Source: Pseudanabaena sp. M53BS1SP1A06MG (GTDB lineage: Bacteria; Cyanobacteriota; Cyanobacteriia; Pseudanabaenales; Pseudanabaenaceae). Taken from it: a DNA stretch of 64,000 bases. A program made the position numbers and the translations under genes. Location: assembly GCA_020404105.1 (NCBI GenBank), contig JADBWH010000063.1, forward strand, positions 19,815-83,814. Reading direction: 5' to 3'. A model generated the notes under the pieces. The model saw only the letters and a program-made list of their open reading frames with translations, made no database searches and was not told the DNA's origin. Below, piece after piece: positions 26,563 through 35,843 of this stretch; positions within the stretch are counted from its first letter, which is position 1, and each line of letters opens with the position of its first letter.

Positions 26563-26934
26563 TTAGGCATCGTATACTATATCTACTAGCTCTAAGTCTT
26601 GTTTAGTTCCTGCGAAGGGATTATCTGGGGTCAGAAAAAGCATACAGTGACATTCTTTGCGTTCACGCATTGGCACACAGGGACAATTCCAATAGGTATC
26701 TTTAACTTCAGCTTCCTTGTCTTCGTAATAACGGCAAGGACAAAGAGGAGAACCAAATTCTTCTTTATGTTTTGCTAATCCTTCGATAACAGCGTTTGTT
26801 ACGCTAGGATCGGAGCAAAAAAAAGTGCCTGTGTTTTTGGCATATTTTTCGGAAAACTTTCTCATGGCTTCAAAGTTTTTGGAGGAAGCTTTATTTTTCC
26901 CACGGTCTGACTCTGACTCTGGTTTAAGTGACAT
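26563..26934 (-). CDS. ftrC: Ferredoxin-thioredoxin reductase, catalytic subunit
   Basis: A 123-residue FtrC. The seven conserved cysteines are present in the pattern FFCSDP ... CPCRYYED ... CPCVPMRERKECHCMLFL. These bind a [4Fe-4S] cluster next to a redox disulfide that passes electrons from ferredoxin to thioredoxin. The variable subunit is not in the window. The gene stands alone, with repeats downstream. Confidence 0.95.
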   Translation of the reverse strand: MSLKPESESDRGKNKASSKNFEAMRKFSEKYAKNTGTFFCSDPSVTNAVIEGLAKHKEEFGSPLCPCRYYEDKEAEVKDTYWNCPCVPMRERKECHCMLFLTPDNPFAGTKQDLELVDIVYDA

Positions 26935-27171
26935 AAATAAAAAAATTGCAAATAGACGGCTAATTATTACCTATATCATGAAATCGCTACGATACCATCG
27001 CGAGAAATTGTCTGAATTAAATAATTGCAAACAAGAATTTTTGCTAAAGTAATAACTAGGGAAATTAAAGATCTATCAGCCTTAACCGTAAATATGGCAT
27101 ATAGCGTTTATCAGACTTCTGAAATAGGGTTTGCGGAGGTAAACATCTGTAACTTGCTTGAAAAAAGCTAT

Positions 27172-27891
27172 ATGGCAAGTATGGCAAACATATATGACAA
27201 ACATATGGCAACTACAGTGGCAGTTAAAGTCAAACTTTATGTTTGTGTGAGATTAGCGATCGCGGCAATCTTGATCAACTTGATCAAGATGATTGTTGGC
27301 ATTTCTATGGTACACGCCAATGATGCTGATAGTTCTACCGAGAAACTCGGTGCAGTAAGGACTTTGCCAAGTTTACAGACCAGAGCACAACCTCCCTTAC
27401 AACCGTCAACTTTACACCTTGGGATGTTGCAGAAGCAGTTTTTTGAATATGCTAAGGACAATAATTGGGTGGCGATCACTACAATCCATCGCGATAAATT
27501 TACGGTACATCAGTTGCAACCAGGGGGTGAAGGTTTGTATGCCTTGCCTGATCGCCAACTAGTCTATGTGCGTGGTTTTATCGCTAATGTTTACTTTGAG
27601 AGCGATCGCTTAGTGGGTATTCGTTTAGTACCTGATAATCGCGATCGTGCTCTGACTGCTCCCAAATTATTAATCTTAGTGCGGGCATGGTTCCCAGATG
27701 ATGCCTTAAGTGTGATCTATCAAGTCGCCCCATCAGATCCTCGTAAGAGCATAGTTGAAACATTAATTGGTACTATACCTAAGGTTTTTGAGTGGGATTT
27801 AGGGAAAACGAGTTTGCCCTTTTGTCGTACCATAGTTTTTCCTGCCCCTTTTCCCATCAATACTTTTTCAACATGTAGTCTTAAATTGTAG
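27172..27891 (+). CDS. Exported protein of unknown function
   Basis: About 239 residues from ATG 27172. The open frame begins at 27025, but its first ~49 codons look non-native. An N-terminal hydrophobic segment (VRLAIAAILINLIKMIVGIS) followed by HANDAD looks like a signal peptide. The mature part has repeated beta-strand patterns (DRQLVYVRGFIANVYFESDR, APKLLILVRAWFPDDAL) without a recognised domain. It precedes trpS on the same strand. I do not recognise a family. Confidence 0.6.
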   Translation: MASMANIYDKHMATTVAVKVKLYVCVRLAIAAILINLIKMIVGISMVHANDADSSTEKLGAVRTLPSLQTRAQPPLQPSTLHLGMLQKQFFEYAKDNNWVAITTIHRDKFTVHQLQPGGEGLYALPDRQLVYVRGFIANVYFESDRLVGIRLVPDNRDRALTAPKLLILVRAWFPDDALSVIYQVAPSDPRKSIVETLIGTIPKVFEWDLGKTSLPFCRTIVFPAPFPINTFSTCSLKL

Positions 27892-28014
27892 GAAGCGCTA
27901 AGCGTTAAAAAAATAGTTTCAATTCCTTTTGCGTAATTCCTAATTCATTTGATCGATAATTGCATCTGCCATTTGTTTCTCAATCCTTCTAAATATACTG
28001 ACAAATTATTCTCC

Positions 28015-29013
28015 ATGCAAAAACGAGTTCTATCTGGTGTACAACCAACTGGCAACCTCCATATTGGCAATTATTTGGGGGCTATTCGTAACTGGGTAGA
28101 GACTCAGACCGATTACGAAAATTTCTTTTGTGTTGTCGATCTGCACGCGATTACTGTCCCTCACGATCCGCAAACTTTAGCTCGCAACACTCGCGACATT
28201 GCAGCTTTATACATTGCCTGTGGTATTGATCCCAAGATTTCCACAATTTTTGTGCAGTCCCATGTATCCGCCCATGCTGAGTTAACATGGCTTCTCAATT
28301 GCATCACGCCGCTAAATTGGTTGGAGCGCATGATCCAATTCAAAGAGAAGGCGATCAAACAAGGGGAAAATGTGGGAGTAGGGCTACTGGATTATCCTGT
28401 ACTAATGGCTGCTGATATTTTGCTATATCAAGCGGATTTAGTTCCTGTTGGAGAAGATCAGAAGCAACATTTGGAACTAACGCGGGATATTGCGGGAAGG
28501 TTTAATGATCAGTTTGCACCAGTTTTGAAAGTGCCTGAGCCACTAATTCGGAAAGAAGGGGCAAGGGTGATGAGTCTCACCGATGGCACTAAAAAAATGT
28601 CGAAGTCAGATCCTTCGGAAATGAGTCGGATTCATCTGCTCGATAAGCCCGATGAAATTGCCAAAAAAATCAAGAAATGTAAGACCGATTCTGTCCGTGA
28701 ATTAGTCTTTGATGATAGCGATCGCCCTGAAGCAAATAATCTACTCGGTTTATACGCGATTTTTGCGAATAAAACTAAGGAAGAAGTCCAAGTTGAGTCG
28801 GCGACATGGCGTGGCTGGGGAGATTTTAAGACGGTGTTGATTGATGCTGCGATCAAGCATCTTGAGCCAATTCAATCTAAATATTATGAAGTGGTCAAAG
28901 AATCAGGATATCTGGATCACATCTTACAAGAAGGTCGCGAAAAAGCCTCTGAAAATGCCTTTAAAACCCTCAATGCTGTCAAAAATGCGATGGGTTATTT
29001 ACCAATTTTATAG
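28015..29013 (+). CDS. trpS: Tryptophanyl-tRNA synthetase
   Basis: A class Ic aminoacyl-tRNA synthetase of about 332 residues that charges tRNA-Trp. The HIGH-like motif is in PTGNLHIGNYLGAI and the KMSKS motif is in DGTKKMSKSD. The frame extends upstream to 27949, but MQKRVLSGVQPTGNLHIG is the normal family start, so ATG 28015 is chosen. Length is standard. Confidence 0.95.
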   Translation: MQKRVLSGVQPTGNLHIGNYLGAIRNWVETQTDYENFFCVVDLHAITVPHDPQTLARNTRDIAALYIACGIDPKISTIFVQSHVSAHAELTWLLNCITPLNWLERMIQFKEKAIKQGENVGVGLLDYPVLMAADILLYQADLVPVGEDQKQHLELTRDIAGRFNDQFAPVLKVPEPLIRKEGARVMSLTDGTKKMSKSDPSEMSRIHLLDKPDEIAKKIKKCKTDSVRELVFDDSDRPEANNLLGLYAIFANKTKEEVQVESATWRGWGDFKTVLIDAAIKHLEPIQSKYYEVVKESGYLDHILQEGREKASENAFKTLNAVKNAMGYLPIL

Positions 29014-29079
29014 ACATATAGGACTTTGCGTTTACTGAAAACCCAGAAATATTTTAACGTCAGTTTGACGAAGCTGAAA

Positions 29080-29118
29080 AACAGTGGGAATTGCTTCGCA
29101 ATTCCCACTGTTTTTTTG
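29080..29118. terminator. Hairpin downstream of trpS
   Basis: Arms with AACAGTGGGAATTGC / GCAATTCCCACTGTT enclose a 3-nt loop and are followed on the plus strand by a T-run. It lies about 70 bp beyond the trpS stop and just before the IS982-type element. It is a reasonable intrinsic terminator for trpS. Confidence 0.6.
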
Positions 29119-29146
29119 CGATTTGTGCGGCAATTCGCGCCACTTT

Positions 29147-30115
29147 TTAACGTGATTTCGGGTTAAAGAAGGCTTCTTGGGTTGGTGACAATAAGCAATC
29201 AAGCCACAAATGACATTAATCATGACATTGATGGGACTGCGATGACGAGAATGTTCGATCTGTGAAATATTTTTGAGTTGGTCAATGATCGCTTCAATAA
29301 TCGAGCGCTTGCGAGAAAACAACTTGTCAGTCAAGCGCATCAAGCGATTTTTCATATTGCGTTTGGGTTTAGCGAAGAACTCAATCCCAAAATCTTGGAA
29401 CAGTTGAGATGCTAAAGATTGAGATACATAACCACGGTCAGCAAAGACTTTGCCAAACATGAATTTGAGTAAATCAGGGATCGGTTTACGGTCATCCACA
29501 TTGCTTGGCGTAATTTGGATATTCAGCAGTTCGCCGCACTCATTGACGAGTAAATGCAGTTTGAAACCCAAAAACCAATCTACTGATGTCTTGCCACGAG
29601 CTGCTATCCCCTTAAAGACTTTGTGCTGGTGTATCCGTCGATTGTGGCAGATATCTAGTGATGTTGAATCTACAAAACTAATACCTGTACATTCGCCAAA
29701 ACAATGTTTCAGGTATAGCGGTTTTCATTTTGCCTACGGCAAAATGAAAACTCAAAACTCTTAATGGGACTGATTTTTTGTTTTCAAATGAGTACACACT
29801 CATTTGAAAACCTCTATATATGCACAGTGGCATCATTGCTGCACCCATAAACTCGATAAACCTGTTGTAGCTTGGTAGTCTGGGAAACTCCTTCCACCAA
29901 TATTTGCACACTTGTTTTTCATAGAAATGTTTGAAGTTGCGGTAGTGGTTTTGGTGAAAGCCGATCAGGATCGTCATGATTTCACTCATACTCAGACATC
30001 TTGTCCTTTGTCTTTGTTGTAAGCCATTGCCCAGCAACATTTGTCGCCATTTTGGCTCAAATATTTTGCAAAAATTATCGACATGGCAAAATAGGGCTTC
30101 TAAACTATTACTCAT
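29147..30115 (-). pseudogene. IS982 transposase, split by a MITE
   Basis: The N-terminal part (29819-30115) starts MSNSLEALFCHVDNFC and includes LSMSEIMTILIGFHQNHY. The C-terminal part (up to about 29713) includes SVDWFLGFKLHLLVNECGEL, FADRGYVSQSLASQLF and SIIEAIIDQLKNISQIEH, the DDE-type core of IS982 transposases. The family-C element at 29716-29816 plus a TA duplication separates them. Deleting 103 bp restores LCIYLKHCFGECTG. The frame runs past the left IS end without a stop of its own. Confidence 0.75.
29716..29816. repeat. Family-C MITE inside the transposase
   Basis: A 101-bp element with inverted ends TAGCGGTTTTCA and TAGAGGTTTTCA, flanked by TA on both sides. TA duplication points to IS630/Tc1-mariner-type mobilisation. 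It contains two internal palindromes (TTTTCATTTTGCC... and TTTTCAAATGAGT...). Related fragments are near 34047-34115, 60441-60480 and 63606-63632. Confidence 0.7.
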
Positions 30116-30206
30116 GGGAGTTACTTCGCTGAACTTGTTTTTCTTATTTTCAGCTTATCGGTTTCTCCGTTTTTTTGTCCTTTTCCTTATCCCGAACTCA
30201 CGTTAA

Positions 30207-32186
30207 TTAAGAACGCCTTTTGAGAATATCCTTTGCCATACTTAAGAAATAATCAGAATTAGAGGAAGCCAAAACTTTTTTCCCCTTTTGTGAACTAGAG
30301 GAATTGGAATCACTAGCTTTTTGAGCAATATCGAGATCAGACAGAACTACTGGCGTGATATCAAGAGTATTAGGTGGGAATACTTCAAATTGAGCTTGGG
30401 GTAAAGTTTTAGGTGTATATAGTAAGTAGACAATGCGATCGCCTTTTTCCCAATTCATATCTGCCGATACGATTTGTAATTGTCCTTTACGCTCAAATAA
30501 CAATGGCAACAATATTCCTGCATTAAATAGAGTATTAAATCGATTTAGTTGCTCTTCAATTTCTTCAGATATCAATAGAAATTCTCCCACTCTCACTTCC
30601 CGTTGCAGAATATATTGATTCCAAGTTTTAATTGGTACACGGTTGCTAAAGGCTTGCTGAACTTCAGGCTGATTGCGATCGCTTTCTACCTCTTTGACAT
30701 AAATGGCAAATACTTTAGGAGGATTAAATTCTTTAATTGCTAGTTGAGCAATCACGATATTCACATCAGTATTAATCGTCAGAGCGACAAAGGTTCCTAC
30801 AGAATCAAGCCCTGCTTCAGCTAAGGATTTTGCATCTAGTCCATTACTAACAAAAGCAGGAATATCATATTCAGCAGCTTGTTTACAAAATTCAGCATTG
30901 GTATCAATCAATGCGACCCTGTGACCATTAGCTTGAAAGAGACGCGCTACGAGAATGCCAATAGGATTACTCCCGACAATTACTAATCCTGAGATGTCGC
31001 CTTGACTAAGCCCTAACAACTTCGCTACCAATTTGGCAGACAATCCCTGCAAAAATACGGTCATTGCGATCGTCAGAAAGACCAGAGCTTTAACTGATTC
31101 ACCACCATTGACTCCTCGTTCCGTTAATAAGATCGAAAATAGCGAAGCCACGGAAGCCGCCACGATGCCCCTCGGCGCACACCAAGCTAAGAATGCCTTT
31201 TGCCGCCATGTAAAACTACTGTTCCATGTGCTGACGATAACATTGATCGGGCGCACAATCAACATCATAAAGAGCACTGTTTGCACACCACCCCAGCCTA
31301 GTGCAAATATACTTGGGATAGATAGGTTAGCGGAAAGGAGAATAAATAGCACTGACACAATCAGTGCTACTAACTGACTTTTGAACTTTAGTAAAGCACG
31401 GCTATTGGGAATTTCTGAAGCTCGGAGAATGATTCCCATAACCACGACTGCCGTTAGTCCAGACTCACTTTGAATTTCTTGGGCAAGCCCAAAGAGAGCA
31501 AGAACAGCTGCTACGACTACTGCACTTTTGGTATCCTCCGCCAAAAATGTAGCCCGTTGTAAAAACCTTCCCAGTAGCCATCCTGCGATCGCACCAACTG
31601 TCCCTCCAACCCCTAAACGTAAGCCTAAATCCATGACCACCTCAAAGGATCCTGCGGCAGGATTTAATGCAACATCTAAAACTACTACTGCTAACACCGA
31701 GCCGATCGCATCAATGAGTACTCCCTCTCCCTCAAGAATTGTAGCAAGACGGCGATCTAGTCCCACTTCCTCAACAATGGGATTAATTACCGTAGGTCCT
31801 GTAACGACGACAAGGGCAGCATATAAGAAAGCAATCGTCCAAGGAAATTCGCTCAACCAATAGGCGGCAATACCACCACCAATCAAGGTAATTAGCGTAC
31901 CAACAGTAATTAAATTGCGTAAACTTGCAGAAACCTTACCCAGTTCTTGAAGTTTGAGATTGAGTCCGCCATCAAAGAGAATTAGGGCAACAGAAATAGA
32001 AACGATCGCCTCTAAACCATCACCTAATAACCTTGGCTGTACCAAATTAAAGCCATTCCCACCCAGAGCTACTCCAAACAATAATAGAAAGACAATACTC
32101 GGCACACGAAAAAAATTGGCAATAACACGAGCAGAAATCCCTGCGGCGATCGCGATAATAATTATTAAAGAAAGAGAACTTTCCAT
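30207..32186 (-). CDS. CPA1-type Na+/H+ antiporter with TrkA-N domain
   Basis: A 659-residue protein. Residues ~5-395 form a monovalent cation:proton antiporter domain with about 12 membrane helices; the VVTGPTVINPIVEE and EGEGVLIDAIGSV segments are ion-pathway motifs. A cytoplasmic TrkA-N/RCK-type domain follows (residues ~400-520, GLVIVGSNPIGILVARLFQA), probably for nucleotide or ion gating. The C-terminal ~60 residues are Ser-rich. It begins 6 bp after the Ppx/GppA gene ends, so the two are likely co-transcribed. Confidence 0.88.
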   Translation of the reverse strand: MESSLSLIIIIAIAAGISARVIANFFRVPSIVFLLLFGVALGGNGFNLVQPRLLGDGLEAIVSISVALILFDGGLNLKLQELGKVSASLRNLITVGTLITLIGGGIAAYWLSEFPWTIAFLYAALVVVTGPTVINPIVEEVGLDRRLATILEGEGVLIDAIGSVLAVVVLDVALNPAAGSFEVVMDLGLRLGVGGTVGAIAGWLLGRFLQRATFLAEDTKSAVVVAAVLALFGLAQEIQSESGLTAVVVMGIILRASEIPNSRALLKFKSQLVALIVSVLFILLSANLSIPSIFALGWGGVQTVLFMMLIVRPINVIVSTWNSSFTWRQKAFLAWCAPRGIVAASVASLFSILLTERGVNGGESVKALVFLTIAMTVFLQGLSAKLVAKLLGLSQGDISGLVIVGSNPIGILVARLFQANGHRVALIDTNAEFCKQAAEYDIPAFVSNGLDAKSLAEAGLDSVGTFVALTINTDVNIVIAQLAIKEFNPPKVFAIYVKEVESDRNQPEVQQAFSNRVPIKTWNQYILQREVRVGEFLLISEEIEEQLNRFNTLFNAGILLPLLFERKGQLQIVSADMNWEKGDRIVYLLYTPKTLPQAQFEVFPPNTLDITPVVLSDLDIAQKASDSNSSSSQKGKKVLASSNSDYFLSMAKDILKRRS

Positions 32187-32192
32187 CTCAAT

Positions 32193-33776
32193 CTACTCTA
32201 ACGATACCGACAGCGTAACGTTAAACTGCATTTCAAATGGTTGCTTTTTATAATCGAGACTCCAAAGTTCTAAAGTACAGGGATCATTACTTTGTTTGGG
32301 GGTAAGATGCAAAGAGCAAGTACGAGTTCGAGAATTACAAGCCACACGAATGGAAGTGATCGCACCAATTTGACGACGATCTAAAGCTGTTGCCAAACGC
32401 AAAAAGGTACTAGCTTGTCGAATAAATAACTTCAAGCGTTCACTTCCTAAACGTTGGAAATTATCATGTTTCTTCTTGGGTTCACTCTTGCGATGATAGC
32501 GAGCGAGATTAGCAATTACTTCAATTTCTGACTCGGTGTAGCCTAATAATTCGCCATTACGAATTAGATAATAGGAATGCTTATGGTGAGCGTCGTGACT
32601 GATGTGATGTCCCGAATTATGTAACATTGCCGCAGCCCAGAGCAAATGTCGCTCATTATCACTCCATTCGTGAAATACGCCTTTAGTTTGATCAAAAATG
32701 CTCAGAGCGTGATCAGCAACCTGTTTAGCGTATTTAGTATCAATTCCATACTTATCAGCAAGCTTAAAAATGCTGCGATCGCGCACAGTACTTTGATAGC
32801 GCCAACCATCTTCGATATAGCCATGCCGAATCATCCAATCTACGACTAAACCTTCACGTAAAGCACTCTGACAAAGAGTAATTTTGGGAATTCCCATTAA
32901 CCGCATAGTTTCTAGAAGAATTAGTGCACCCGCCAAGATGATTTCTGCTCTCTTTTGGCGAACCATTGCTGTACGTTCATCTAAATTTGCTCGACGTAAC
33001 CGCCAGACAATATTTTCTAAGTCTGCGAAGGGAATCTCATAACCCTGTAAAGGATTTGGAACTAGTCCTGTCTTTTCCCTAGAGTGCAAAATCGCTAGCG
33101 TTTCAACAGTTCCCGATGTACCGATCGCATTGAGTGACTTGATGTTTTTTTCCTGCAATAGTGATCGCAAGTCATCCGTAGGACGCTCAATCGAGCCGAG
33201 AATATATCCTAATAGGCGATCATATTCCGTTTGAGAAATTGGATCAGTACTAACGAATAAATCTGTTAGCCTTACTGCCCCTATCTTGGTACTACTCAGA
33301 TATTTAGGATCTCTGCCATCCCCCAAAATTATTTCTGTAGAACCACCACCAATATCAATCAATAGATGCGGCTCATCCTTGAGTTCCATTGCCGAAATCA
33401 CCCCCAAATAAATGCGACGGGCTTCCTCTTGTCCAGAAATTACTTCAATATACAGTCCAAGTTCTTCATTGATACGACGAATAAACTCTGCCCCATTGGG
33501 AGCCTCACGGGTGGCACTGGTTGCTACCGCCACAATTTCTTCTACTTTTTGAGTACGACAGATCTCTTTACATCGTCTTAAGGCTTCTAGCGATCTCTGC
33601 ATCGCATCTTCAGTCAAATTTCCTGTTTGAGCGCAACGTTCTCCAAGTCTGACAGTTGCTTTTTCCGACTCAATAACAGTGAAACTAGGAATCGAGGTCT
33701 TAATTTGTACAATTACCATATGGATGGAATTTGTACCCACATCGATTGCTGCTAGAGTTTTGACATCTGAGGTCAT
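32193..33776 (-). CDS. ppx: Exopolyphosphatase (Ppx/GppA family)
   Basis: A 527-residue Ppx/GppA phosphatase. AAIDVGTNSIHMVIVQI and LLIDIGGGSTEIILGDG are the two phosphate loops of the ASKHA fold. The C-terminal HD-like domain (WAAAMLHNSGHHISHDAHHKH) is typical of longer Ppx proteins. It hydrolyses polyphosphate and/or pppGpp. It is followed after 6 bp by the antiporter gene, an operon linking polyphosphate and ion homeostasis (inference). Confidence 0.9.
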   Translation of the reverse strand: MTSDVKTLAAIDVGTNSIHMVIVQIKTSIPSFTVIESEKATVRLGERCAQTGNLTEDAMQRSLEALRRCKEICRTQKVEEIVAVATSATREAPNGAEFIRRINEELGLYIEVISGQEEARRIYLGVISAMELKDEPHLLIDIGGGSTEIILGDGRDPKYLSSTKIGAVRLTDLFVSTDPISQTEYDRLLGYILGSIERPTDDLRSLLQEKNIKSLNAIGTSGTVETLAILHSREKTGLVPNPLQGYEIPFADLENIVWRLRRANLDERTAMVRQKRAEIILAGALILLETMRLMGIPKITLCQSALREGLVVDWMIRHGYIEDGWRYQSTVRDRSIFKLADKYGIDTKYAKQVADHALSIFDQTKGVFHEWSDNERHLLWAAAMLHNSGHHISHDAHHKHSYYLIRNGELLGYTESEIEVIANLARYHRKSEPKKKHDNFQRLGSERLKLFIRQASTFLRLATALDRRQIGAITSIRVACNSRTRTCSLHLTPKQSNDPCTLELWSLDYKKQPFEMQFNVTLSVSLE

Positions 33777-34122
33777 GATCTGTTTCCGCGAAATATCTCA
33801 AGTCATGGTAAATGAAAATCTGTCAGAATAAAAGCAGCCAGTTAACTTCTAAGATTGGAGAAAGCTAATTTTTGTATAGATTTTTGCGCTAATCATAAAA
33901 ATTTAGCTAAATTTTTGTAACTAATGCTTTGCCACACTTTTAAAAATTTTACTAAGTGAATTTACTAAGTTAGTTAGTCACATTCTAATATCTTTATCCC
34001 TAGAGTTGGGTACAATCTCTCTAGCTTTAACTTTATTGCAGTTTCTAAATGAGTACTCACTCATTTATGAACAGAAAAATAATTCTAGGTTTTTATGTTT
34101 ATTTTGCCTAGGGCAAAATAAA

Positions 34123-34272
34123 TAGGACTTACGCAACAGCCCTGTGATAAATTACGGGCTAAAAGCTTAAACCCGTTGAAACGGGTTGATCATAGAAGCG
34201 TTTTAGTCAGCTTTAGCTGACTTTAGCTTTCAGCCAAGAACTTTAGTTCTTGGTTGGTTTGCGTAAGTCCTA
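34123..34272. repeat. 150-bp element with family-A ends and a different core
   Basis: The ends are TAGGACTTACGCAA and TTGCGTAAGTCCTA as in family A, but the interior differs. It has three short inverted repeats in series (AACCCGTT/AACGGGTT, GTCAGCTTTAGCTGAC, CCAAGAACTTTAGTTCTTGG). It is probably another non-autonomous derivative mobilised by the same transposase. Confidence 0.7.
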
Positions 34273-34373
34273 AGTAGCTAGACATAAGTAAAATAAAAAC
34301 CGAGAAGTTTGTTCCGCCCGCGTAGCGGGCGGAACAAACTCTGGTTTTAGGTTTTAATTAAGTTGAGCTACTT
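34272..34373. repeat. Family-B 102-bp repeat, copy 3
   Basis: Same orientation and length as the copy at 16499, placed directly against the 150-bp family-A-type element, sharing one A. The central GTTCCGCCCGC/GCGGGCGGAAC palindrome is intact. Confidence 0.75.
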
Positions 34374-34459
34374 AATAAACATAAAAACAAGTCAATTAAT
34401 TCAGCCTCTAGTGGAAGTTAGACGATATTTCGTGCATCCTAACTTTGAGTACAAGCAAC

Positions 34460-35563
34460 ATGGGTAATCAACCAGTAGTTTTAGTTATAGATGATGAACC
34501 AGCAAATTTTGATGTAATCGAAATTTTGCTGTTTAAAGAAGGATATGAGCTTTACTATAAAGACAACGGTGCAGAAGCTCTCGATAGTATCCTAGAAATC
34601 AAACCTGATATTATTTTGCTAGATGTCATGATGCCAGATATGGATGGTATTGAAGTATGTCAGCATCTAAAAAAAAATCCATTATTTCATCATATTTCGA
34701 TCATTATCGTCACAGCTCTATCAGATAAAGAAGACCTTGCCCGTTGTCTCGATGCTGGAGCCGATGATTTTATCAGCAAACCCATTAATAGTATCGAGTT
34801 ACGTGCCCGTATGCGATCAATGCTACGGATTAAAAGGCAATATGATCGTATTCAAGACACCATGCAGTTACGCGCAGAAATGATGCAAACCATCGTGCAT
34901 GATCTTCGTAATCCCCTAATTGGCATCATGCTGGGCTGTGATTCCCTCAAATCTCTAGGTTTGCCTGATCGCGCCCAAAAAAGACTCGATCAAATTAGCC
35001 AAACCATTGAGCAAATGCGTCTCCTCATTGATGATATTTTGACGATTGGACGGATTGAAGCGAAGAAACTATTTCTCGATCTCAGCAATATTGATATTGT
35101 TGACATGGCAAAATCTGTAATTGATGATTTTGAACCATTGACATCAAGTAAGCAAATCACCGTTTTAGGTAAGTTCCCTCAGGAAACAGCCTATATTTCC
35201 GCCGATAAGAATTTAATTCGCCGAGTATTAGACAATCTGATGGATAATGCGATCAAATTTTCTCCTCAGCAAAGTTTTATTATTCTGCAAATCGAATGCT
35301 TACCTAGAAATCCCGATCGACCAGATCTAGTTAAAATCCAAGTAATTGATAGTGGCATTGGCATTAGCCCAGAACAAAAACAAGTTATTTTTGAAAAGTA
35401 TGAGGTGGGTAATATTGTGACAGGGGTTGCTCAAATTGGTTTAGGACTTTCTTTTTGCAAAATGACTGTAGAAGCTCATCATGGAGAGATTTCGGCAACT
35501 AACAACCAATCCCAAGGCGCAACATTTACAATTTTACTTAGGCGAGTAGTACCTGACGAATAG
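34460..35563 (+). CDS. REC-HisKA-HATPase hybrid kinase 1
   Basis: About 367 residues. The receiver domain opens MGNQPVVLVIDDEP, with phospho-Asp55 in IILLDVMMPDMDG. A HisKA helix with TIVHDLRNPLIGIML (His147) and an HATPase_c domain follow (LDNLMDNAIKFS, VIDSGIGISP, GLGLSFCKM). There is no membrane segment, so it is a soluble kinase with an N-terminal receiver. A TTG at 34445 could add five residues, but ATG 34460 matches family starts. A second protein with the same order follows at 35844. Confidence 0.88.
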   Translation: MGNQPVVLVIDDEPANFDVIEILLFKEGYELYYKDNGAEALDSILEIKPDIILLDVMMPDMDGIEVCQHLKKNPLFHHISIIIVTALSDKEDLARCLDAGADDFISKPINSIELRARMRSMLRIKRQYDRIQDTMQLRAEMMQTIVHDLRNPLIGIMLGCDSLKSLGLPDRAQKRLDQISQTIEQMRLLIDDILTIGRIEAKKLFLDLSNIDIVDMAKSVIDDFEPLTSSKQITVLGKFPQETAYISADKNLIRRVLDNLMDNAIKFSPQQSFIILQIECLPRNPDRPDLVKIQVIDSGIGISPEQKQVIFEKYEVGNIVTGVAQIGLGLSFCKMTVEAHHGEISATNNQSQGATFTILLRRVVPDE

Positions 35564-35629
35564 GTTAATAGTAATTAGTGAATAATTTGATTAAGTGTCG
35601 ATTTCTGGGTTCTTAACTGCCTTAAATTA

Positions 35630-35667
35630 TTTAGTATCATAATAATAGTTTAGTACCATAATAATAG
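35630..35667. repeat. 19-bp tandem duplication
   Basis: TTTAGTATCATAATAATAG is followed at once by TTTAGTACCATAATAATAG, one base different. It lies between the two REC-kinase genes, upstream of the second. A perfect 16-bp palindrome GTGCTTAATTAAGCAC is at 35768-35783. Either could be a regulatory site. Confidence 0.7.
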
Positions 35668-35843
35668 TACTTTGTGATGCTATGTATCTCGGCATAATCA
35701 TAACCCAAAACCAAGGCGTGTGTCGCCTGCTTAGCGGACTTCTAGGGTTTAAAGTTATTGATGCATGGTGCTTAATTAAGCACTACCCGTGGATAGATTA
35801 AGTATTAATAACATAAAAAACATAAAAATAATTGGAAGAAGTT

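Larger units (their letters stand above)
29147..30206 (-). mobile_element. IS982-family insertion sequence, interrupted
   Basis: Inverted ends TTAACGTGATTTCGGGTTAA (left) and TTAACGTGAGTTCGGGATAA (right, inverted) bound about 1060 bp. Removing a 103-bp internal insertion leaves ~957 bp, the usual IS982 size. The transposase is on the minus strand in two frames. Short elements with related ends at 16121 and near 20968 suggest past activity. Confidence 0.75.
33777..34459. other. Repeat cluster between ppx and a REC-kinase gene
   Basis: No gene is supported. Contents: an AT-rich leader region of the minus-strand ppx, a family-C-like fragment (about 34047-34115), a 150-bp element with family-A ends (34123-34272) and a family-B repeat abutting it (34272-34373). 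Confidence 0.7.

Noticed and set aside
26563..26934. Repeat insertion changing the ftrC end
   Set aside because: The family-D palindrome ends 35 bp before the ftrC stop on the minus strand, so the gene is untouched.
35564..35843. Possible small RNA between the two kinase genes
   Set aside because: A 19-bp tandem repeat and a 16-bp palindrome are present, but no promoter-terminator pair or known RNA motif was recognised.
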